NCBI GenBank assembly: GCA_026387915.1
Contig: JAPLKS010000009.1
Coordinates: 243,537 to 307,536, forward strand
DNA from: Gemmatimonadota bacterium
Lineage (GTDB): Bacteria > Gemmatimonadota > Gemmatimonadetes > Gemmatimonadales > Gemmatimonadaceae
Direction: 5' to 3'
Length of the DNA: 64,000 nt
Both the position numbers and the translations under genes were made by a program. The notes beneath the pieces are model-generated. The model ran no database searches, was not told the origin of the DNA, and saw only the letters and a list, made by a program, of their open reading frames with translations. Below are positions 26,476 through 36,100 of the stretch, one piece after another; the first letter of the stretch is position 1, and each line of letters opens with the position of its first letter.

Positions 26476-27446
26476 GGCGACGGTACGGCGTCGAGCACCC
26501 GAGCGACCACCTGATCGCTCGTGACGTTCTCCGCTTCCGCCTCGTACGTGAGCAGCACACGGTGCCGCAGCACGTCAGGCGCCATCGCCTTCACGTCGTC
26601 GGGCGAGACGAACCCGCGACCGCGCAAGAACGCGTGCGCGCGTGCGGCCTGCGCCAGCGCAATCGTCGCACGCGGGCTCGCGCCATACTCAATAAGATTG
26701 GTGAGGTCCGCGATGCCGGCTTCCGCCGGACGGCGCGTGGCCGCCACGAGATCGACGATGTAGTCCACAATACGCTCGTCGAGAAACAGGTGCGCCACAT
26801 GCTTCCGCGCCGACAAGATCTGCGCCGGCGTGGCCACGTGCTCCACGGTGATCGTGTCGCCGCTCGCCATCCGACGCATGATTTCTTTTTCTTCGTCGCG
26901 TGTGGGATAATCCACGCGCAGCTTGAGCATAAACCGATCGACCTGCGCTTCCGGCAACGGATAGGTGCCTTCTTGCTCGATCGGATTCTGCGTGGCGAGC
27001 ACGAGAAACGGTTCCTCGAGCACAAAGGTGGTGCCGCCGATGGTCACCTGATGCTCCTGCATCGCCTCCAGCAGCGCCGCCTGCACTTTGGCCGGCGCGC
27101 GGTTGATTTCGTCGGCGAGCACGATGTTTGCAAAGATGGGCCCCTGCTTCACCGAGAACTTGCCGGTGCCCTGATCGTAAATCTGCGTGCCCACCACGTC
27201 GGCGGGGAGCAAGTCCGGCGTAAACTGAATGCGGCTGAACGTCGTACTCACTGCCTCAGCGAGCGTGCGCACCGTGAGCGTCTTGGCGAGCCCCGGCACA
27301 CCCTCAAGCAACACATGCCCGCCCGTGAGGAGCGAGATGAGGAGCCGTTCGACCATCTGTTCCTGGCCGACGACACGCCGCGCCACTTGGGCGAGTACCT
27401 GTTGAATCATCGTGTGGTCAACCACACCAACCGTCTTTTGCGTCAC
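26472..27446 (-). CDS. moxR: MoxR-family AAA+ ATPase
   Basis: This is a 324-residue AAA+ ATPase with Walker A GVPGLAKT, Walker B NIVLADEINRAP, sensor 1 (LATQNPIEQEGTYPLPEAQ) and a C-terminal lid domain ending SYLL-type helices. MoxR proteins act as chaperone-like ATPases on VWA-domain proteins, and the VWA genes follow directly. Its ATG is 39 bases after rluB, one of the few gaps in the block, so an internal promoter is possible, though none was clear. Confidence 0.94.
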   Translation of the reverse strand: MTQKTVGVVDHTMIQQVLAQVARRVVGQEQMVERLLISLLTGGHVLLEGVPGLAKTLTVRTLAEAVSTTFSRIQFTPDLLPADVVGTQIYDQGTGKFSVKQGPIFANIVLADEINRAPAKVQAALLEAMQEHQVTIGGTTFVLEEPFLVLATQNPIEQEGTYPLPEAQVDRFMLKLRVDYPTRDEEKEIMRRMASGDTITVEHVATPAQILSARKHVAHLFLDERIVDYIVDLVAATRRPAEAGIADLTNLIEYGASPRATIALAQAARAHAFLRGRGFVSPDDVKAMAPDVLRHRVLLTYEAEAENVTSDQVVARVLDAVPSP

Positions 27447-27485
27447 ATCAGAATCCAGAGAAGTGGACAGAGACCCGGTTCCCTA

Positions 27486-28214
27486 CTACCCCACGGGTTG
27501 CGCCATGGCTTCGAGCAGGCGCCGTTCTTTCGACGTGAGCGCGCGCACCTCGCCCGGTTCGAGCTTGCCGAGCGTGATGGGGCCAAACTGCACGCGAATC
27601 AAGCGCAGTACTTCGAGGCCAACCGCCTCGCAGAGGCGACGGACTTCGCGGTTGCGCCCTTCGGTGAGCGTAATCTCCAGCGACCAGGTGCGATTGCCGG
27701 CCGGGGTCGCCGTGATGCTCGTGATTTCCACGACCCCATCGTCGAGGGCAATTCCGCGACGCGCCTGTGTGACGGCGGCCGGCGCGTTGCCTCGCACCGT
27801 CGCCACATAGGTGCGCTCCACGCCGGTACTCGGATGCGTGAGGGCGTGGGCGGCGTCGCCGTCCGTGGTCATCAGGAGCAGCCCTTCGGTCATGTAATCG
27901 AGCCGCCCCACGTACGTGAGCCCCGGCGTCTCCGGCACGAGATCAAACACCGTGGCGCGCCCTTCGGGGTCGCTCGCGGTGGTGAGCACACCGGAGGGCT
28001 TATAGAGCAGATACCATTTGACCGGCGGCGGCGCGGAGATCTTTTTGCCGTCCACCAGGATCGTGTCCTTGGTGGGCGTCACGATCTGCCCGGTGCGGGC
28101 GATGGCGCCATTGACGCTCACGCGGCCGGCGGCGACGAGCTCTTCGGCTTTACGACGCGACGCGATGCCCGCACGCGCCAAGGCTCGCTGGATGCGCATA
28201 GTCCCGGCGGTCAT
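27486..28214 (-). CDS. rluB: 23S rRNA pseudouridine synthase (RluB/RsuA family)
   Basis: This enzyme makes a pseudouridine in rRNA. An N-terminal S4 RNA-binding domain (RIQRALARAGIASRRKAEELVAAG, residues 7-30) leads to a catalytic domain with the signature VGRLDYMTEGLLLMT containing the active-site Asp. The block EGRNREVRRLCEAVGLEVLRLIR is typical of the RsuA/RluB/E/F branch. At 242 residues it has normal length. RluB is preferred because scpA-scpB-rluB is a widespread order; the exact target base is not provable here. Confidence 0.9.
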   Translation of the reverse strand: MTAGTMRIQRALARAGIASRRKAEELVAAGRVSVNGAIARTGQIVTPTKDTILVDGKKISAPPPVKWYLLYKPSGVLTTASDPEGRATVFDLVPETPGLTYVGRLDYMTEGLLLMTTDGDAAHALTHPSTGVERTYVATVRGNAPAAVTQARRGIALDDGVVEITSITATPAGNRTWSLEITLTEGRNREVRRLCEAVGLEVLRLIRVQFGPITLGKLEPGEVRALTSKERRLLEAMAQPVG

Positions 28215-28759
28215 TGCGGTTGCGCTTGCGGCTCCCGGCGCAACGCGATGGCGAGTTCGTCCACGCGCGGCAGTTCTTCGAGGTGCCGCAGCGCGAACTG
28301 TTCCAAAAAGAGCGAGGTCGTGCCATACAACAACGGGCGACCCAAGCCTTCACCGCGCGCGCTTACTTCAATGAGCCCGCGCTCGAGCAACGACTTGAGA
28401 ATGGCGCCCACATCCACGCCGCGAATCTCCGCGATTTCGGCGCGGCCAATCGGCTGCCGATACGCGATGATCGCCAACGTTTCGAGCGCCGCGCCGGAGA
28501 GTCGAGCCGGACGCACCGCCATCTGCGCGCGTTCAATGGCCTCGGTGTATTCCGGACGGGTTAGCACCTGCCAGCCGGCGCCCTGCTGCACGAGTTCCAC
28601 GCCGTGACCATCCACGTCGTAGTGCTCACGCAATTCTTCGAGCGCGGCCTGCACCGCGGCCGGTGTGGCCTCGGCGTCGAGCGTCGCAAGTTCTTCGGTT
28701 GGGATAGGCCGAGGACTCGCGAACAGCGCGGCCTCAAGCAGCTTCGCCAGCGAGTTCAC
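28211..28759 (-). CDS. scpB: Segregation and condensation protein B
   Basis: ScpB is a winged-helix subunit that dimerises and binds ScpA in the SMC condensin complex during chromosome segregation. The 182 residues show the family segments LAKLLEAALFASPRPI, LETLAIIAYRQPIGRAEIAEIRGV and a winged-helix end. The GTG at 28759 is chosen by homology (VNSLAKLLEAALF), giving a 26-base overlap with scpA. An upstream TTG/ATG reading would overlap further. smc is not in the window. Confidence 0.93.
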   Translation of the reverse strand: MNSLAKLLEAALFASPRPIPTEELATLDAEATPAAVQAALEELREHYDVDGHGVELVQQGAGWQVLTRPEYTEAIERAQMAVRPARLSGAALETLAIIAYRQPIGRAEIAEIRGVDVGAILKSLLERGLIEVSARGEGLGRPLLYGTTSLFLEQFALRHLEELPRVDELAIALRREPQAQPQ

Positions 28760-29471
28760 GTCGAATCTCCACGTCAGCAAACGGTTTGGGTTGCGCAAGC
28801 TTCAGTTCGCTACGCTTGGCAAGTTCGAGCAGGGCCAGGAGGCCGGAGAGCACTTCCCACGGTTCGGCATCGTCGCGCACGACATCACGCCACCGGGCAA
28901 TGGCCCGCAGTTGGAGCACGGCACGAACGGTGAGCATGGCACCGTCCACGTCGAGCGCGCGCGGAATGACTTCGTGCAGCGTTGGCTTGCGCGCGGCCCG
29001 AAGCACGCGGTCGGTGGCCGTGAGCAGTTCCGCCAGTGAGAGCGCCAGCGGTGCCTGCGGCGGCGGCGCGAGTTCGGCAAAGTAGGCGCGGGCAAAACGG
29101 TTGCGGCGATCCTCGCCGAGCCGTTCGAGCACGTCGACCACTTCGCGCATCTGTTGGTATTCCAGCAGGCGTCGCACCAGTTCGGCGCGCGGGTCTTCCC
29201 ACGTGTCTTCCCCTTCACGGCGCGGGAGGAGCATGTGCGCCTTGATGCGCAGGAGGCGCGCTGCCATTTCCAGATATTCGGCGGCCTCGTTGAGCGCGAG
29301 CGCGTGGATTCGGTCGAGGAACTGCCGACAGATGTGCGCGATCGGGATGTCGTAGATGTCGATCTTTTCGTCGCGGATGAGCGAGAGCAACAAGTCGAGC
29401 GGTCCGTTGAAGTCGGACAGCTCGATCATGAATCCCGCGTCAGCGGTGGCAGTGGCAGTTGGGCTGGTCAC
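28734..29471 (-). CDS. scpA: Segregation and condensation protein A
   Basis: ScpA is the kleisin that bridges the SMC head domains. It shows the N-terminal FNGPLDLLLSLIRDEKIDIYDIPIAHI block and the helical repeat EYLEMAARLLRIKAHMLLPR, both classical for ScpA, and a winged-helix C-terminus. The GTG at 29471 overlaps the M50 protease stop as GTGA and gives 245 residues. The ATG at 29429 (MIELSDFNG) is an alternative start, closer to most homologues. Confidence 0.94.
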   Translation of the reverse strand: MTSPTATATADAGFMIELSDFNGPLDLLLSLIRDEKIDIYDIPIAHICRQFLDRIHALALNEAAEYLEMAARLLRIKAHMLLPRREGEDTWEDPRAELVRRLLEYQQMREVVDVLERLGEDRRNRFARAYFAELAPPPQAPLALSLAELLTATDRVLRAARKPTLHEVIPRALDVDGAMLTVRAVLQLRAIARWRDVVRDDAEPWEVLSGLLALLELAKRSELKLAQPKPFADVEIRRELAGEAA

Positions 29472-30235
29472 GACGTCCAGGGGCTAAGCAGCACGTAAGG
29501 CGAAAGCGTGTGAATGGCGGCATCGTTGAGCCAGTGGACGGGCGTCATCCACCAGTCGAGCACCGGGCGACCAAACGAGAGCAGCGCAAACAAGAGCAGG
29601 AACCCATAGCCCGACACGCGCTGATCGCTCCACGCCAACCGAGCCGGCAACAGATGCTTCATCACGTGCGAACCGTCGAGGGGCGGAATGGGCATCAAGT
29701 TGAACGACGCCAATATCAGGTTGATCATGATGCCGTACATAAAAGCCAGTTGTAACAGCGAGGCCGTATTATTGAGGACCGGGAGCGCCCGCCCCACGAG
29801 CCCCAACAGCCACACTAAGCCCGCCAGCACCACCGCCAGCAGGCAGTTGGTGACGATTCCCGCCAATGACACGATGATATCGCCTCGGCGGAAGTTTCGA
29901 TACAGGCGCGGGTTGACGGGCACCGGTTTGGCCCCGCCAAAGGCGAAACCCATGGTGAAATAGGTGATGATGGGCAACAACAGCGTCATCACCGGATCGA
30001 TGTGCTTGGCGGGGTTCCACGTCAGCCGCCCGAGCATCAGGGCGGTATTATCCCCCTGCCGGAGCGCGGCGTACCCATGCGCATACTCGTGCGCCACCAT
30101 CGAGAACAGCAGGACCGGGGCGACGAGAAGAAAGAGCTGGAACTTGTCCAAAAGGCGCGGTGGGTCGGCGGCGGAAAAAAGAGGCCCTCTCGGGCAGTCG
30201 AGCAGTAAGTTAGGGGTGGGGGCACCGAGAGTCAA
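29468..30235 (-). CDS. Site-2-protease-family M50 zinc metalloprotease
   Basis: This intramembrane metalloprotease-like protein of about 255 residues has the HExxH zinc motif as HEYAHGY in an N-terminal membrane helix and the third-ligand motif NLMPIPPLDGSHV near the C-terminus. Four to six hydrophobic segments are visible. It lacks PDZ and CBS domains, so it belongs to the short rhomboid-like 'SREBP M50' group often found next to scpA. The start is uncertain within the first 30 residues. It heads the 16-gene minus-strand block and is divergent from rpsT. Confidence 0.88.
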   Translation of the reverse strand: MTLGAPTPNLLLDCPRGPLFSAADPPRLLDKFQLFLLVAPVLLFSMVAHEYAHGYAALRQGDNTALMLGRLTWNPAKHIDPVMTLLLPIITYFTMGFAFGGAKPVPVNPRLYRNFRRGDIIVSLAGIVTNCLLAVVLAGLVWLLGLVGRALPVLNNTASLLQLAFMYGIMINLILASFNLMPIPPLDGSHVMKHLLPARLAWSDQRVSGYGFLLLFALLSFGRPVLDWWMTPVHWLNDAAIHTLSPYVLLSPWTS

Positions 30236-30249
30236 AACCGTTGTGCGCC

Positions 30250-30278
30250 TTGACTTTCCCCCCTGCCGGCTGTAGGCT
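30250..30278 (+). promoter_or_regulatory. Predicted sigma70-type promoter of rpsT
   Basis: TTGACT (30250-30255) and TAGGCT (30273-30278) are separated by 17 bases. The predicted leader to the GTG at 30375 is about 90 nt, long enough for the autoregulation known for S20 in other bacteria; no specific structure was identified. Confidence 0.55.
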
Positions 30279-30374
30279 TCTGATTCTCGTCCGTGCTCCG
30301 TGCGGGCGTGTTTTACGTTAGTGCCTGTGCGGCCAGATGATCGCGCGGCATCACCTTACTTGAGAGATTGTTCC

Positions 30375-30608
30375 GTGCCGAGAATTGCGTCCGCGAAAAA
30401 AAATATGCGGAAGTCGCGCGCGGCCGCCGTGCGCAATCGCGCCCAGCGTTCCACGCTGCGCACCGCGCTGAAGACCGCCAAGTCGTCTGAGGCGACTCCC
30501 GAGCAGCTGAAGACCGCTGCCTCCCTGCTTGACCGCGCCGCCCGCAAAGGGCTGATCCACAAGAACGCTGCCGCGCGCAACAAGTCCAGGCTCGCGAAGA
30601 AGGCGTAG
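30375..30608 (+). CDS. rpsT: 30S ribosomal protein S20
   Basis: S20 is a helical primary-binding protein of the small subunit that contacts 16S rRNA. The 77 residues begin PRIASAKKNMRKS, matching the family start, and are rich in Lys, Arg and Ala. A GTG start at 30375 fits the conserved N-terminus; an earlier in-frame ATG would add a non-homologous stretch. A run of eight A lies at codons 8-10 (30396-30403). It is a single-gene unit with its own promoter and terminator. Confidence 0.95.
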   Translation: MPRIASAKKNMRKSRAAAVRNRAQRSTLRTALKTAKSSEATPEQLKTAASLLDRAARKGLIHKNAAARNKSRLAKKA

Positions 30609-30629
30609 TCTTCGGTTGCTTGTACCGCA

Positions 30630-30663
30630 AAAGGGCCGCGACGAATACGTCGCGGCCCTTTTT
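30630..30663 (+). terminator. Hairpin terminator of rpsT
   Basis: A perfect 15-bp stem (30630-30644 with 30649-30663), loop AATA, is followed by a T run. It starts 21 bases after the rpsT stop and may also serve the convergent gene ending at 30735. Confidence 0.9.
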
Positions 30664-30734
30664 GCTGCCCGCCCCAGTCCGCCTGTGTCCCGCACGGGGC
30701 CCGCGAGACTCGCAGCCAAGAACCGGGTGCGGAC

Positions 30735-31481
30735 TTACGGCGCGCTCGGAATACGGTAGGTCACCTTTCCCGCCGCGTCGAGGAACTCGACCTTCGCGTT
30801 GCCAAGCGAATCGACCGCAAGGCGGAGCCGCGGTTTGCCGGACCGGTCCGACAGGTCAAGGACCGCGCTCTTGGCGGGGTCGCGCCCCAGGAACAGCCGC
30901 TGCGCCACCATCGGGATGCCATTGCGCGGCGAGGCCCACTTTCGGACCGCGGCGGAGCGCACGGCCGTGTCGGCTATGCGCATGAGCGAGTCGCGCTCAT
31001 CGACCAAATCCTTGATGTCGAGGTCGGGGCGGTCGGCAATAGAGAATCCCACGCGACGCAGCCCGTTTTGATCGGCGTAGTCCAAGTTCAGCACCTGATC
31101 CTGATTGAACTGATCAAAGGACATATGCGTGGACGCCTGATACGTCCCGTTCGGCAGCTTCCGCCCCTGGAAGGTGAGTCCGCCATTCTCCGTGCCTTCA
31201 TCGTTGAAGAAGATGATGCCCGGTCGCCCTCCGCCGGCGTAGCCGAACGGCTTGCCCTTGTACACGGGGCCGATGGAGCGCGGCCGGTTGCTGATCACCA
31301 TCCGATAGTTGCCGTCGGGCTCGACGACGTTGATGCGCTCGACATCAATCTCCGTGAACTTCTCATGGCGCCCCGCCCCATCACGCGAAAACGCGGAGGC
31401 CACGAGCACCGTGATCGCCAACGTCGAGACGACGGCATAGCGCTTGAGGAATTTGACGTCCCGCTCGAGCCGGTCTTGCAT
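30735..31481 (-). CDS. Membrane-anchored protein of unknown function
   Basis: This 248-residue protein has one N-terminal transmembrane helix (about residues 15-33, YAVVSTLAITVLVASAFS) and an extracytoplasmic part with repeated beta-strand motifs of the type 'Asp-x-x-Gly-Lys-x-R' (DLSDRSGKPRLRLAVDSLGN, EFLDAAGKVTYRI). A central segment reads KGKPFGYAGGGRPGIIFFNDEGTENGG. No family is recognised with certainty. The ATG at 31481 is the first start after the esterase stop 15 bases upstream. It is the last gene of the secreted hydrolase series. Confidence 0.72.
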   Translation of the reverse strand: MQDRLERDVKFLKRYAVVSTLAITVLVASAFSRDGAGRHEKFTEIDVERINVVEPDGNYRMVISNRPRSIGPVYKGKPFGYAGGGRPGIIFFNDEGTENGGLTFQGRKLPNGTYQASTHMSFDQFNQDQVLNLDYADQNGLRRVGFSIADRPDLDIKDLVDERDSLMRIADTAVRSAAVRKWASPRNGIPMVAQRLFLGRDPAKSAVLDLSDRSGKPRLRLAVDSLGNAKVEFLDAAGKVTYRIPSAP

Positions 31482-31495
31482 GGGGCTACTCCTGA

Positions 31496-33169
31496 TCAGT
31501 AGATCCAGCGGCGCGATTCCTCGCCCGTTGGCATGTGGGCCTTCAACGCTTCGCCAACCAGCCGGACATACTGCGCCCAGGTCCACGCGTGCCACGAGTG
31601 CCCTTTCATAGGGCGCCCATAGGTGAACTCCGCATCGGACACAGGATTGGTCGTTCGCTTGGCGAATTCTTCGAATTTGTAAACGGCCAGATTAAGCCAG
31701 TAATCGTCCATATCGCCGGCAAAGAAGTGCAGTTTCCCCTGCACCTTTGGTCCGAGCGCTGGCCAGTTGGCCTCGGCGTAGGCGCGCAGGTCGAACCCGT
31801 GATCGCGCATGTATGTCGCGACGCTGTGGTCAATAATGCCCGTCTGCTTATTCCAGAGCGGCTTGGGATAGCCGTCCTCCCCCACCGGACCGTACACGGC
31901 CTCCCACGCTTCGAGCTGAAAGGCGGCACGCCCGTGACTGCCAAGGACGTCTTCGAACAAACTGAGCTGCCGCGTGCTGTAGAGCCCTTGGCCGTCGCCC
32001 GTTCGCTGGAAATAGCGTTCGGTGGAGAGGAAGGGACCGAGCGGTACCGAGAACGCGTTGGAGTCGGCATAGGCATTCACCATGCCATAGCGCGTGAAAT
32101 CAATGGGATCGGGCTGGAGCACCCACGCCCCGCCGAACATGTCGGGGTGTTGGAGCATTAACGCCAACGTCTGCCAGCCACTCGTGGAGGCACCCTCGAG
32201 ATGACGCGCCCACGGTTCGCGAAGAATGCGGAATTTCTCCTCGAGAAACGGAATCATCTCTTGTGTGACCGCATCGCCGTACGGGCCGTTGTTGGCGGAG
32301 TTCACCGAATATGAATCGGGGAAGTACGGCGTTTGCTGCTGAAGGGTGATGGCAATCACTCTCGGAAAGGCGTCACCATTCCACGCGGTGTATGTCGCGT
32401 AGCCGCCTTCGAGCCCTGTATTTGGATTGATGCCGCCAGCGGGGCCGGGGCCTGCAGCTGCGCCCGCTGGAGGGGTCGGCGGACGCGTGGAGAATGAGAA
32501 GGGCGTGGTGCCATGCCCCAGCGCGTACACACTCGGATACCGGACGTTGGGATGTTCGGCGTACCCTTTGGGGAGCAGTACCGAGGCGTGAAGAAAGATT
32601 GGGCGCCCCCAGAACTTCGTGAGCATCGGGCTCTGGAAGGTGACGTGCTTCACCCAGTCGGTGTCCACCAACTTTGGCGCCGCCGGAATTACGTGTGAGA
32701 CGTCGAGGCGAATGACGCCGCCATAGCCGACGTGCATCGGCACGACGTCGCTATACAGATTGCCCTCTGCCGCACTAAAGAACTCAATCGTTCCATCGTT
32801 CATGTGCAGCCAGATATTCTTGCCGTCGCTTCGGTGCACCTGCTCGTACACGTTGACGACTGCCTGCGCGAAATAGTCGCCGGGCGGAAGCGTGGCGAGG
32901 CCGCCAGGATATCCGACGGCTTTCGCGTCTACACCGGTCGCCACCCCCGCCGCGACCTGTTCGAGGTCCACCGCAACAACGAGCGGCCCGCGCAGTGAAA
33001 GCGCGAGCCGCGGTTCGGGTTGTGCTGTCTTGGCGATCGCAATCACGAGGCGACCGGTGAGCGCGCCGGCGTGCACCGAGGCCGGTACCGTCACCGAGAA
33101 ACGCGGCGACTGCGCACCCGCCGCACCCGCCCCGAGGGCGAGTGCGGCGATGCTTGTGCTGAACCTCAC
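31496..33169 (-). CDS. Secreted alpha/beta-hydrolase, putative esterase family
   Basis: This 557-residue protein has a signal peptide (ending AGAQ, about residue 20). The N-terminal beta domain (about 20-190) is followed by an esterase-D-like alpha/beta-hydrolase domain with the nucleophile elbow GASTSGW. A histidine-rich end (GRPMKGHSWHAW) probably carries the catalytic His. A Pro/Gly/Ala-rich linker lies at about 240-260. The substrate is unknown. The GTG start overlaps the stop of the tricorn-like protease (GTGA). Confidence 0.82.
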   Translation of the reverse strand: MRFSTSIAALALGAGAAGAQSPRFSVTVPASVHAGALTGRLVIAIAKTAQPEPRLALSLRGPLVVAVDLEQVAAGVATGVDAKAVGYPGGLATLPPGDYFAQAVVNVYEQVHRSDGKNIWLHMNDGTIEFFSAAEGNLYSDVVPMHVGYGGVIRLDVSHVIPAAPKLVDTDWVKHVTFQSPMLTKFWGRPIFLHASVLLPKGYAEHPNVRYPSVYALGHGTTPFSFSTRPPTPPAGAAAGPGPAGGINPNTGLEGGYATYTAWNGDAFPRVIAITLQQQTPYFPDSYSVNSANNGPYGDAVTQEMIPFLEEKFRILREPWARHLEGASTSGWQTLALMLQHPDMFGGAWVLQPDPIDFTRYGMVNAYADSNAFSVPLGPFLSTERYFQRTGDGQGLYSTRQLSLFEDVLGSHGRAAFQLEAWEAVYGPVGEDGYPKPLWNKQTGIIDHSVATYMRDHGFDLRAYAEANWPALGPKVQGKLHFFAGDMDDYWLNLAVYKFEEFAKRTTNPVSDAEFTYGRPMKGHSWHAWTWAQYVRLVGEALKAHMPTGEESRRWIY

Positions 33170-36100
33170 GGCTTGCGCGTCCGGTCGATTGGCGCCGGGC
33201 GTGCGACTTTCTTCACTGGATTTTTGGCCAACTGCTCCAGCGCAACCTGCACGGCGCGCTCAAGTTGCATATCGCGCCCAGCGAGCTCTTCGGCCGCACC
33301 GTTCTCCACCATAATGTCCGGTGGGACGCCCTCGTTCTCCACGGACCACTTTCCGAGCGTGTCGTAGAATGCGAGTGCCGGTGCCGTGATGCCGCCACCG
33401 TCGATGGTCTGCGGGGTGCCGAGTGTCCCGACGAGTCCGCCCCAGGTGCGCGTGCCAACCATCGTGCCAATCTTGCGCGCGCGGAACATGTAGGGCAGCG
33501 CGTCGCCACCCGACCCCGCCGACTCGTTGATCAGCATCACCTTCGGCCCGAAGATACCAGCCGCCGGCGACGTGACGACCTTGCCGTCGCGCTGTGCAAA
33601 CCACCCCATCACCTTGCGATCGAGTTCATTGACGATGTAATCGGCCACCATACCGCCGTGGTTGTACCGCTCGTCGATGATCGCGCCCTGACGGTCCTGC
33701 TGCGCAAAGAAGTAGCGCGTGAAGTAGCTGTAGCCTGGGCCACCCGTGTTGGGCAGCCAGACATACGCGAGGACGCCCTTCGACAACGAATCCACCACGT
33801 GGCGATTGTGTTCGATCCAGGCGCGTGTCCGGAGCCCTTCCTCGGAGGCAATCGGAACGACGGTCACCACACGCGACCCCTCACCGGTGGCCGACCGCGC
33901 CACACGCAGCACCACCTGCCGCCCCGCGAGCCCTTCGAACGGAGCGTACGGATTGGTCGGCGGCGCCAGCGGCACACCGTTTACTTCGAGGAGGTAGTCG
34001 CCTTCGCGCACATCAATGCCGGGCGCACTGAGCGGCGCGCGGAGTTCCGGGTTCCAGTTCTCACCCGAATAGATGTGCGTGATGCGATAGCGCCCGTTTT
34101 CAAGCGCAAGATCGGCACCGAGGAGTCCCACGTTGACTGGCGCGGTCGCCCCGTTATCGCCTGGGCCGCTGAGATAGGAGTGACCAACGGTGAGTTCGCC
34201 ACCGGTCATCGCAATGAGGTAGCCGAGGTCTTCGCGATGGTCCACCGACGGTAGCCAGGAGGCGTAGCGCTCGTAGACGGCGTTCCAGTCGTTGCCCTGC
34301 ATTTTTGCGTCGTAGAAATACTCGCGCTGAATGCGCCACGTTTCGCGGAAGATATTGGCCCACTCGGCGCGCGGATCGAGATTGACCTGCATCGCGGCGA
34401 GCGCGAGCGCACCGTCCCCCACCTTGGCCGGTGCGGCCGTTCCCACCACGCCCCAACGCGCACCGGCGCCAGCGCCGCTCATGTACAGAAGCTTTTTGCG
34501 ATCGCCACTCACCACGAAGCTGCGTACGCCATCCATGAACGGCATGGGCGCGCGTGCCTTGAGGTCAAACTTGTGTAGCCGTGCAGGCGCACCAGGTGCG
34601 GCCGCTTCGACGTAGAAGACGCTGCCGGCGGGGCCCGCCGTCAACGCTGAGTAATCGCCGGCCGGCGTCGCAAGCGCGAGAATCCGCTGGTCAATCTTTG
34701 CAAGGTCAATGCTCGCGGCACTGTCAGCCCTCGGCCGCGCCGCGGCACCAGCGCTGTCGCCACGTGCGCGGGGCTCGGCAGCGGCGACCACCGGCTCGTC
34801 ACCGCGCTCTGGGAGCAACGGCGATGGATCAGACGCTCGCAACAACGTGATGTAGAGCGAGCGTCGAATAGGCCGATCGATGGAGCTCATTTCGAGCCAG
34901 CCGGTGCGTGGCCCAATGTCGGTGCTGGCGAGGAAGTACAAATAACGACCGCCCGCGTCGAACACCGGTGTGATCGCATCGCTCAAGCCGTCGGTGATCT
35001 GGTGCGGCTTGCCTTCGGCGAGGCTGTACAGCATGACCACGCGGAAGTGGCTGTCAGTGCCCTTCGAGTAGGTGAGCCAGCGAGAATCCGGCGACCACGC
35101 CGGCGTCATCTCGCGCCCCTGATCTGGGTACGTGTCGGAATCGACTTTGGTGAAGCGACCCGAGGCGACGTCCATCGTCCACAGGTTCAAATGATTGTCA
35201 ATCAACGAAAGCTGTTTGCCGTCCGGGGACCAGTTGGCTTCTGAGAAGTACGCCGACGTGGGCAGCGCGATGGAGCGCGGCGCGGTGAGGCCCGCTTGGT
35301 CGCCGATCATCAGCTGATATTCACCGGTGGCGTCAGAGAACCACGCGAGACGAGCACCATCCGGGGCCCACGCGGGACCGCGATCATGCGTGCCCGACGA
35401 GTGCGTGATGTTGCGCACGTCGCCCTTGTCGGCCGGCACAGTGAAGATGTCGCCCCGTGACTCAAACGCCGCACGTACACCGGTCTGCGACAGCGCGGCG
35501 GTGCGAATGGCGCTCGCCACATTGCGGACACCGGCCCGCGCCCACGGCATGTCGCCCCGCACCGTGATGGCGAGACGGCGCGCCTGACCACTCGCGATGT
35601 CGAACAGATGCACGTACCCGCCCTGCTCGAACACAATCGCGTCGGGACCGGCGCTTGCGTTCATGACGTCGAAGTCCGTGAAGTTCGTGAGCTTCTTCAC
35701 GGCTTTGGTGTCGGTGCGATACGAGAACAAGTTCGAAACGTTATCGCGATCCGAGATGAAGTAAATGGTGTTGCCGATCCACATGGGATCGTGATCATTG
35801 CTGTCGGTCCACGGCAACTTCGCGACCGCGTGATCGGCAAGCGTCATCACCCGAATCGGATGTACGCGGCCACCACGATAGCGACGCCACTGGCTGCCCT
35901 CGTACCACGCCGGCACGAAGTTCTGCGGGATTTCATCGTACGCGAGACTCTTGGCGTCGGGTGACAACGCCCCGTGCCACGCTCTCGGAACGGGAAGCGC
36001 CGTAGGCAGACCACCTTCGACCGGCACGCGATACAACTGCGTGTACGACGATCCCGGCGCCGTGGTGCGCTCTGTGGCGAAAATCACGGCCTTTCCGTCG

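Noticed and set aside
26562..28607. A 681-codon open frame on the plus strand across moxR, rluB and scpB
   Set aside because: It spans three well-recognised genes of the other strand and its product is very Arg/His-rich without motifs; a typical GC-rich shadow.
30396..30403. A8 run in rpsT as a programmed frameshift site
   Set aside because: The zero-frame protein is full-length and conserved; Lys codons in this family commonly give such runs.
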